Assembly: GCA_017506865.1 (NCBI GenBank)
Contig: JAFCMP010000037.1
Location: forward strand, 186,001 to 250,000
Source of the DNA: Tribonema minus
Taxonomy: Eukaryota; Sar; Xanthophyceae; Tribonematales; Tribonemataceae
Reading direction: 5' to 3'
DNA: 64,000 nt
The stretch's first letter is position 1, and every line of letters starts with the position of its first letter. A model generated the notes under the pieces. It saw nothing but the letters and a program-made list of their open reading frames with translations. It ran no database searches and was not told where the DNA came from. The position numbers and the translations under genes were made by a program. Below are positions 56,834 to 64,000 of this stretch, piece after piece.

Positions 56834-59800
56834 ATGAGGTGGCTTGCTGCGTTTTTGGTAGCTGCGTCGGGAACGCTGCTACAAGCTGTGCCGGAACCAG
56901 CTCGTCAGTCAGATGGAGCTGAGGGTAAGATCTCACAGATTTTGAACAAGAAGTGTCACGGCGTTTGAGTCACGATCGTGGAGCTGCTCCCAGGCAAGCG
57001 ACCGGATATAATCCGCGTCGCTTGCTTACTTCATGCATCGCATGTACCATCGCATGTACCCGCGGCTGCCTGATAAATCAATCATAGCGAAGCATAGCAT
57101 CTCCGCCACGTGGGTTGTTGTAAAGATGTACTTTAATCGGCATCGCTGCCTTGACCTCGTCGACTTTGGCACCTGCCTATATATACTCGCCGATATGTAG
57201 GTGCATGCACGCGCTACTTGAGTAGACGCACTTCACAAACCACCTCACGTACCAGCGGACTTCGTGGCGGTGCTGGTAGGTTCTGCAGATGACTGGCAAG
57301 CTCGGACAGGCAGGCCACTGTTGGAGGACAGTGGGTTTCGGATACGTGACCACCCCTGGAGGCACACCCTTGCGGTGTGGAGAGAAGGAGAAGCAGAGGA
57401 TGAGGTGCTGGTCACCTTTGTAAAACATGACTTGAAGGAGGTATGTAGCCCACCTTGCATGCTGGCCTGTCTGCCGTACCCACTTCTACTACCTACCACA
57501 AAGTGTTTTAAATGAAGTGAGAGGCAGACACCATGATGGCGTAGTTTCTGCGTCTGCCCCTACTGGTGGCTATCATATGTGTGGTGGATTAGCCCTTACT
57601 GCCACCAACTTGAAGGAGCTTACAGAAAGCGATCAACTCATGAGCATGCTTGTAGCAGGCGCATGTTGGGGTGCTGCCGCAGGTCCAGGTGCAGACATGT
57701 GTAGCGCACTGTGGATGCCATTGGCATGCAGTCAGGCTTTCTCCCACATGGAGTGCTGGCAGCTGCTGACAACGTTGTCTACGTATGAGGCATCTGGCTC
57801 CGCGCTCGCACAGCGATCCATGACACGTTATGTCGTGAAGCTGTGCACACGATTAGAGTGTGCATACGCCGTGTTTCCTTGACACTCTGACGTGAGGTGT
57901 GATCATGCCGGTGTTCACTTATACTTTTGCAATCAAAGGCGTTGATGGCCAGTGAGCTGTGATTGTTGCTGCGCAGTGCCATTGCATCAGATTTTGAAGA
58001 ACGCTCGCAATGCCTGTTTCCATATGTCACCATGTTCTGACCGGCGCTGAAGAAGGCTCACCCCGTACACTTTCCTGATGCAAACTGTTTGCTGATGTCG
58101 CTGACTGGCCTCTTTGCGCGTGCTTTAAATTGTGTGCAGGACCAGCATGGTTCCAAAGGTAAGCAACAGAGGCATCTGGCCCAATTATGGTATCTCACCC
58201 TGACGACCATAGGCTTGCCAACGACATGTGTGCGTGGACGCTGAGCGTGTGTGTGGCAAGGTGAACATCTGACGTACAGTCGCTGCAAAAAAGGGGAAGC
58301 TGCACATTGGTGATGAGTGCCACAACGGGCGCACACGTTCATGTGCTGTCTTACAAATGCCTTCACACAGAGCTGTCGCCAAAGACGTTGCCAGCTACAG
58401 TGCGGCAAACAGTGAAGACAACATGTCGATTTCCTAGTGCTATTGCAATATGCTTTACAACCGATGAGCTTCAGCTTTTGTGTACAGCCCATGTTTAGTG
58501 CATACCATTCCCTAGCAGTACACTCACAAGTTATATATGGTCCGCTATCTGTGACTTCCATGCATGCAGGACTGAGATTCATGGCGGAAATTCAAGAGGA
58601 CGTCAGCAGCCTGTTCATTTTTGGCAAGGCCGTGCAGGATGTGAGTCACACAACACTGACATCCTGGTTGAACGTCTGTAAGAATGCGCACAAGCTATGC
58701 TGAACTTTTTCGTGGGGTCCAGTGGCTGCAGGATTTGCATTTGTTCTCTTTACACTGTTGATGTTCGCCTACACTGACATGCTTGAAGTAGCCTATGGCG
58801 CTGCGGCGTGCCGCAAACTGACTTTATTAACATGGACCGCGCGTGGGGCTGGTAGAAGTAGAGCCTGCGGACTTCAAGTTACTACGTAAATTGTAATTCC
58901 GAATTTGCCAAGCTGATTTTAATCTTTATAGAAGTATCAGCAAGCCCGTACTCGTACACTTATTCCATCTGTGCTCTGAAGACTTGCTGGGGCAAGGTAC
59001 AGGCTTTGCATTTTTCAGAATCTGGTGCCATCAGCCTGAGAGTGGCTAACTTGTGCAGTCACTGTGTTGCCTGCTTGTTTTAACATGGAACATGGTTCTA
59101 TGGCTGCTGGGCTCGCACGATAGCCAGTTGCACGCATGTCACCACTCCAGTCGTGATGACGATGTTCTGAACCGAGTCTGCAGTGCGCTGCTGGCAAGGG
59201 CAGCATCGGCTCGATGGTTTTGCGGTCTGACCGACGGCTGTGCCACATTGTCATTTGCGACTGATTTTGCACTGGAGCATACGATTTTATTTGAATGGAC
59301 TTTGCTTCTGCGGCAACTTGTGTTGAACAATGCCTGACCGCCCGCATGTGAGCAGATAATGGTAAAAGCCATTGCCACATCAACGCTCAGGGACCTGATG
59401 TCTGCCAGCCCTGATGGCATACAACCAGTGAGCCCTGACCAAGCGCTCCTGAAGCAGGTGCTGGAGAGCAGGTCAGCAATCAACTATTGAGCACTGTCAC
59501 GTTTCTCTTGAGCACAGGACATACTTGCATGCTCGGATCAAGCGGGCCAGTCAGCCCTTAGTATGTAAATAAATGAAATACTTATTTTGTGTGCGGCCAT
59601 GGGGTTGTCCAATGCTGGACATTATTAGACAAGGCAGCAATCGTCACTGGAGCAGAACGCTGCAGCAACATTTGTGCAAATTCTGTGGACCCTTCTTAGC
59701 GCTATAACCACGCTGAGGCAACACAAATGCATGTCAGGTGCTTTTACCACCTATCGCTGCCGCATTTTGCCTACACTATCTGAGGGCAATGTGTGTGCCT

Positions 59801-60319
59801 TGCTGGTGACAGTGCTCCATCAGCAGCATTGTCATATACTACATGCTGTGCACTCTTCGGTTCAGGTCAGTGCATCCAATGTGTCAGTATGATCTCAGTG
59901 AGCACGTGCCAAGCGCCAGTCCCCCTGAGCTCTCAACAGCCACTAGACCAATCCAAATATCCTTATTACCTTGCAGGGGCGTCGACGTGGACATGGTGAC
60001 AGCGGTGCGCCAGTACTGGAGGCAGCAAATCATCAAGAGGAGCCTGCCAGTGAGGTGGCACGTCCCTCATGAACTCCTCTTTCTACTCGGTACGCTCAGG
60101 CTGGTCTGCGCGCCCGTGATGTTGCCGCTGGCATACATCAGATCCGCAATCCGCTCAGCAGACAGACCCAGAGTCCGCTCTGAGCCAGCAGGCTGGCATC
60201 GTGCCAGGATGGTCGGTGGCCTGGTGGTGATTATGATTGGCTTGGAAGTGGCCGCGCAGCTGCGCACCGGGGACAGCTTTCCGGCGCTGCTCAAGGCGAT
60301 TGAGAGGTACCGAAGTTGA
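56834..60319 (+). CDS. MAM33/p32-like protein, D2 (six exons, 274 aa)
   Basis: Exons 56834-56924, 57256-57440, 58140-58158, 58570-58640, 59356-59471 and 59977-60319 join in phase to 274 residues. Tandem paralogue of D1 with the same intron positions, including the 19-nt exon (DQHGSK). Signal-like start MRWLAAFLVAASGTLLQAV. Core blocks: RPLLEDSGFRIRDHPW, EDEVLVTFVKHDLKE, GLRFMAEIQEDVSSLFIFGK, PVSPDQALLKQVLESRG and VDMVTAVRQYW. Exon 2 is 30 nt longer than in D1 and adds a VAVLVGSADDWQART lead. The C-terminus differs. After QYWRQQ there is a hydrophobic insert (ELLFLLGTLRLVCAPVMLPL), and after RMVGG a second hydrophobic run (LVVIMIGLEVAAQL). D2 may therefore be membrane-anchored where D1 is soluble, or the insert may be an unrecognised intron. 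Confidence 0.6.
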
Positions 60320-60532
60320 GCAGCGCTGCCTGCCGCATCGCACATGTGGCAGCTAACTGTATATACAAGTGGCGGTGAACCGGTGCGCTGGTGCAGCGGC
60401 GTATTAAATTTGGAAGGGCGGCCTGATGGCTGAGGCCTGCTCTGATCGGAAGGGCGGCGTACTGATGCCTGCTCTGGTAGCCTCAGGGGACTATGCAAGA
60501 CGTGTCACCTTGAAGGTCATGGTGCATGCAAA

Positions 60533-60859
60533 GTGGTGGGGATCATGTTTGTACGATGTCCAACTGGGGCTGCCATCATGCTCAGTGCCATGCTTTTGTA
60601 TTATGTAGCGGCCGAGCGCGGTGTATTGGCATTGATGAGCCGCATTGATGTGAATGACACTGCGTATGCTGCTGCCATGGTTTACACAATACACATGTTG
60701 ATAGCAGCGGCCATTGCTATCAGTGATACTCGCTTCGGCGAATGCATGTGCTTTTTTTTCGTGCTGTACATGTGGTTGCATCAGCTCTGTTGCGCACTGA
60801 GCCCTTTTGTTGTCCCAGGAGCTGCCACACCAATCAAGGGGGGTGTTGACTGCGCATGA
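60533..60859 (+). CDS. Possible small multi-pass membrane protein downstream of D2
   Basis: A 108-codon frame with at least three hydrophobic stretches (AAIMLSAMLLYYVAA, AMVYTIHMLIAAAIAI, MCFFFVLYMWLHQL). The equivalent place after D1 keeps alignable DNA but no long frame. It could be a real exon, a separate small gene, or chance; no family is recognised. Confidence 0.3.
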   Translation: MVGIMFVRCPTGAAIMLSAMLLYYVAAERGVLALMSRIDVNDTAYAAAMVYTIHMLIAAAIAISDTRFGECMCFFFVLYMWLHQLCCALSPFVVPGAATPIKGGVDCA

Positions 60860-60970
60860 AAGTGTCTTGTGTTGACACAGCAGCCTGAGAGTGGGCTGTG
60901 AATAATGTGCACCCACACTTACCCGAAGGGGAATAAAAAAAGGCTTCTTTTTATGCAGGTTTTTAAAAAA

Positions 60971-61140
60971 ACGTATTGAAGAGGTCAACGTTCAATGAGG
61001 CTGTTAACGAGGGGCGGTTCAATCTGATGAGGCCGAATGCCAATGCAGGACAAACGTATTGACAATGTCAACGTTCTATGATGCTATTAACGAGGGCCAG
61101 TTCTATTTGATTGGGCCGAATGCCAATCCGGGACCCGCGT
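60971..61140. repeat. 84-bp tandem duplication
   Basis: acgtattga begins at 60971 and 61055. The two units share aacgttc.atga.gct.ttaacgaggg and gggccgaatgccaat blocks with moderate divergence. Confidence 0.85.
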
Positions 61141-61260
61141 TTATTGCAAAAAGTCGATACCGAGCCGCGAGCCAGAGCTGGGACTGCAGCAGTTATTGAA
61201 TAAAGTTATATGACTCAATTCAAAAGCATATTGACATCGAGGTCACCTGGCGCTCTGTTA

Positions 61261-61420
61261 GCGAGGCGAGATGGCGAGTGGCGCACGCTCATGCCACCCC
61301 GCTTCATTTATATAAAACGTACCAACAACGCAGTCATTAGCGCGGCCGTTAGCGAGGCGAGATGGCGAGTGGCACACGCTCATGCCACCCCGCTTCATTT
61401 ATATGAACAGCCCACAATTC
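61261..61420. repeat. 91-bp tandem duplication
   Basis: gcgaggcgagatggcgagtg begins at 61261 and 61352, with near-identical following sequence (cgctcatgccaccccgcttc). Confidence 0.9.
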
Positions 61421-61424
61421 AGCC

Positions 61425-61960
61425 TTGCAACTGAGCCCGTCAGTTCAGCCTTGCAGCTCAGCCTGGCAGTCCAGCCTTCAAGTTGCAGCTCAGCCTTACA
61501 GTTCAGTTTGCAGTTCAGCCTCGCAGTCCAGCCTCACAGTTCAGCCCTCAGTTCAGCCTACAGGTCAGCCTACAGGTCAGCCTACAGTTCAGCCCTCAGT
61601 TCAGCCTACAGTTCAGCCTACAGGTCAGCCTACAGTTCAGCCTACAGGTCAGCCTACAGGTCAGCCTACAGGTCAGCCTACAGGTCAGCCTACAGGTCAG
61701 CCTACAGGTCAGCCTACAGTTCAGCCTTGCAGTTCATCCCACAGTTCAGCCTTGCAGTTCATCCCACAGTAAAGCCTTGCAGTTCAACCTACAGTTCAGC
61801 CCCGTAGTTCAACCCACAGTTCAGTCCGCAGTTCAGTCCGCAGTTCCTGAGTCAACCTACAGTTCAGTCCGCAGTTCAAACTACAGTTCAGTCCGCAGTT
61901 CAACCTACAGTTCAGTCCGCAGTTCAGTCGCAGTTCAGCTGCAGTTCAGCTCGCAGTTCA
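61425..61960 (+). repeat. 12-bp minisatellite (cagcctacaggt and variants)
   Basis: A core of regular cagcctacaggt/cagcctacagtt units (about 61545-61720) is flanked by looser cagttcagcc and cagttcagtc units. One frame reads (QPTG)n, another (SAYR)n. QPTG/QPS tracts do occur in some algal and stramenopile surface proteins. However, this frame lacks a signal peptide, has no flanking domain, and stops soon after, so a non-coding minisatellite is the safer call. Confidence 0.85.
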
Positions 61961-62328
61961 GCATTTTCGCACGCTGTTGTTAGGGTAAGTACCTTGAGCA
62001 CAGTAGTAGATGCAAGTAAACTCGTCTGCTGCAACGGGATTAGCTGCAATGCAATAAGGCACATCTCTTCGAGGGCCCCACCGGCTTTCGGCAGCAGGAC
62101 TACATGAGAGCTGTGTTACTATAGTACAAGGCTTGAAAAACCCGCTGCAACGGAAATATGTGCCAGCATAAGGTGGAAATAAGGTGTAATGCTTAATTTA
62201 CAGCGAAATGGCATGACCCCACCGGCTCTCGACCAGCAGCGCAGGCCAGTCTACCAGGTTCACTCCCTCACAGCTTCAGCCCAAAACTCGGCAACCAGCG
62301 GCCACAGCGCTCGCTCGCACGCATCGCC
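61961..62328. other. Upstream region of the RING-like gene
   Basis: No gene is recognised. It presumably includes the promoter and 5' untranslated region of the gene starting at 62329. Confidence 0.4.
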
Positions 62329-63546
62329 ATGGTTCAGACGATCCAGCAGGTCCACTCCGCCGCCCAAGCCGCGTTGACGGCCGCACTGCGCGACGGCAGG
62401 CCGGAGGCAGAGCTAGCCAGACTGAGAGCTCGAGTCGCAGCTGCTTGGCAGCCCATTCAGCAGAGGCGGTCGCTCTACTCCGTCCTTGGCCGCGCCAAGA
62501 AGGACCTGCTGATGGCGGAGCTGCAGCACAGGGGTGCTGCAGTCATCGCGGAGTGCAGGGGCAGGGTGGCCGCTGCCGGCGCTGCCCTCGACCTGCACTT
62601 CAATCAACATGGAGGAACGAGGTCGGCAGCTAACGGAGGAGGAGGCGGTTATGGGGCGGTTCCATCCCTTGGTGGCGGCGGCGGTGGCGGATCTGCTGGC
62701 GGTTTCATGGGGCACCCCCCTGTGAGGGGTGCGTCGCGGCAGCTTGCTCTAAACTTGACCAGCAGCAGCAGCAGCAGCAGCAGCAGTGACGAGGAGGGGG
62801 CAGAGGGAGGTGAGTTGCAGTTGCTGTGTGCGAGGGTGCAGCGTCAAGAGGCTCAGCTGACGCAGCACAGCTTGGCCCTGGAGCAGATGGCCGCCGCCGG
62901 CGATGACATCTGCGCCGTCTGCAGCGAGCCCATGGATACGGCCGCCGCCGTCCCCCTGCCGTGCGAGCTTCACCATCTACACCTTCACGTCTGGCTGGAG
63001 TTCGTCTCCAGTACGGACACCACCGCCTACTGCGGTGCAGGCAGCGACTGCAACCTTGTCGGTGGCCACTGCAGCGGCTGCACCAACTCACTGGAGGTGT
63101 ACAACTGCCCCACCTGCAGACTCTTCAAGCCTAGCGTGGCTGTGCTGCGTGAGGGTTTGCATTTCGTCCTCCCTCACATGCGCAACATGGCGACAAAGAT
63201 CAAAGATCACTATCGCAGCCAGGCGCACAGCGCCGCAGTGCGCGACTCTGCGGTGCGGGTGGCAGAGACAGCACAGGCGGATACTCGTGTGTTGCAGACA
63301 GCGATGCAGGAGCAGCGCCAGAAGCTGCAGGCAGCGGACGTTGCTCTGGCAAGGATGGCTGCGCGCATACATGGCGCGGACGAGGCGTGGCGCGCAGCGG
63401 AGGGGGCGAGGCGCGCGGCGGAGGAGGCTCAGCGTGCGGCGGAGGAGGCGGCGGATGCCTGGCAGGATTCTGCACGGCTGGAGCGCGCTGCACTGGAGAT
63501 TGAGAGGGGGACCAAGCGCAAGTCTCACGCTCTGACGGAAGAGTAG
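62329..63546 (+). CDS. Intronless RING-like, coiled-coil protein (405 aa)
   Basis: An uninterrupted frame with start context catcgccATGG. Layout: an Ala/Arg-rich helical N-terminus (1-90), a Gly-rich linker (100-125), a Ser run then acidic patch (145-162), a zinc-binding-like region, and a long Ala/Glu/Arg coiled coil (~295-395) ending in a basic KRK. The zinc-like region has C195-x2-C198, C212-x2-H215, a His cluster at 216-220, then C235, C241, C248, C251 and a closing C260-P-T-C263-R. CP-x-CR is typical of RING fingers, but the central ligand order is not canonical. E3 ubiquitin ligase activity is possible, not shown. It is the only long intronless gene in the window, which suggests a retrocopy, transfer, or mobile-element origin. 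Confidence 0.55.
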   Translation: MVQTIQQVHSAAQAALTAALRDGRPEAELARLRARVAAAWQPIQQRRSLYSVLGRAKKDLLMAELQHRGAAVIAECRGRVAAAGAALDLHFNQHGGTRSAANGGGGGYGAVPSLGGGGGGGSAGGFMGHPPVRGASRQLALNLTSSSSSSSSSDEEGAEGGELQLLCARVQRQEAQLTQHSLALEQMAAAGDDICAVCSEPMDTAAAVPLPCELHHLHLHVWLEFVSSTDTTAYCGAGSDCNLVGGHCSGCTNSLEVYNCPTCRLFKPSVAVLREGLHFVLPHMRNMATKIKDHYRSQAHSAAVRDSAVRVAETAQADTRVLQTAMQEQRQKLQAADVALARMAARIHGADEAWRAAEGARRAAEEAQRAAEEAADAWQDSARLERAALEIERGTKRKSHALTEE

Positions 63547-63698
63547 GCTGCATCGCGTGTGTGCATTGTGTGTGCGCGGTTGGTGAAATGCCAAGCACCA
63601 GTGATATCATGCAGCTGGCGCGCAGTGTAATGTTAACGCTTTCGATTTGCAATGGCAAGTGCGGCGCGTGTCAGCCTCTACTTCTTGCATTGCCCATG

Positions 63699-63995
63699 CT
63701 ATGCGGTGCCATTGTAATTCGATTTGATCTTCATGAAATGCATGGTGAGCCACAGAGCAGCAGGGTCTACCACAGTTAGATTACTCAGCTGTATGAGCCG
63801 TACGCGCATGGTGCGCGGCGCGAATGCAAAGTACAATGTGCCTTCAGCTTGGTCAACGCCGTTCATCGAACTAACTGTAGCCCAACCATCATCAGCAGCA
63901 CTTGTCGATGCAAGTGTTACAGCGGGGGCCTTGATCTGCAGCCCATACGCTGTAGTGGCACTCAGGTTTGCCAACATGGAGGTGATCACACACTT
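63699..63995 (-). CDS. Partial minus-strand ORF at the window edge
   Basis: Open from the right edge to a stop at 63699. It encodes a beta-rich sequence (KAPAVTLASTSAADDGWATV, GTLYFAFAPRTMRVRLIQLS). The alternating hydrophobic pattern suggests the end of a secreted beta-sandwich domain, loosely like discoidin-type domains, but I cannot name the family. It may be a terminal exon of a gene that extends beyond the window. Confidence 0.4.
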   Translation of the reverse strand, partial: KCVITSMLANLSATTAYGLQIKAPAVTLASTSAADDGWATVSSMNGVDQAEGTLYFAFAPRTMRVRLIQLSNLTVVDPAALWLTMHFMKIKSNYNGTA

Positions 63996-64000
63996 ATAAT

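Overview
This window is nuclear DNA from a eukaryote with GC-rich exons and AT-neutral introns and intergenic DNA. The genes are cut into many exons by spliceosomal GT-AG introns, and two junctions fit GC-AG introns. There is one interstitial TTAGGG/CCCTAA block. An unusually large share of the non-coding DNA is tandem repeats. A unicellular alga or related protist fits best: one gene belongs to the plant/algal At4g14100-like family and another to a secreted phosphoesterase-like family best known from bacteria. I cannot name the lineage; a haptophyte is one possibility, suggested only by base composition and GC donors.

Layout from left to right. (1) 1.4-16.9 kb, minus strand: a Rad4/XPC nucleotide-excision-repair gene, with 13 exons placed and at least one missing around 8.2-10.6 kb. 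(2) 17.2-20.6 kb, plus strand: a six-exon secreted At4g14100-like gene sharing a ~280-bp divergent promoter with XPC. (3) 22.1-33.1 kb and 34.2-41.6 kb, plus strand: two tandem nine-exon paralogues (copies B and C) of a secreted metallophosphoesterase-like protein with identical intron positions. Intron 1 of copy B holds a LINE relic and STPR-like repeat remains. (4) 42.8-51.7 kb, minus strand: a ten-exon, 1211-residue calpain-like protein whose Cys, His and Asn catalytic positions are all replaced. (5) 52.7-56.2 and 56.8-60.3 kb, plus strand: two tandem six-exon genes (D1, D2) whose product resembles the mitochondrial-glycoprotein (MAM33/p32/C1qBP) fold behind a signal-like N-terminus. (6) 61.4-62.0 kb: a 12-bp minisatellite. 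(7) 62.3-63.5 kb: an intronless RING-like and coiled-coil gene. (8) A partial minus-strand ORF at the right edge.

The gene models come from reading splice junctions by eye. Exon phases agree throughout, and the joined products match family motifs across exon boundaries. Paralogue pairs confirm the boundaries independently.

The most interesting signal is a genome behaviour. In XPC, both phosphoesterase genes and the calpain, short stretches spanning an exon-intron junction have been tandemly duplicated two to four times. One copy remains the real exon edge. The others lie in the adjacent intron as decayed exon fragments that still carry recognisable splice sites. A second signal is long homopolymer C tracts (up to 24 C) just upstream of many acceptors. 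They appear as poly-G on the plus strand in minus-strand genes, so they mostly track transcription direction.
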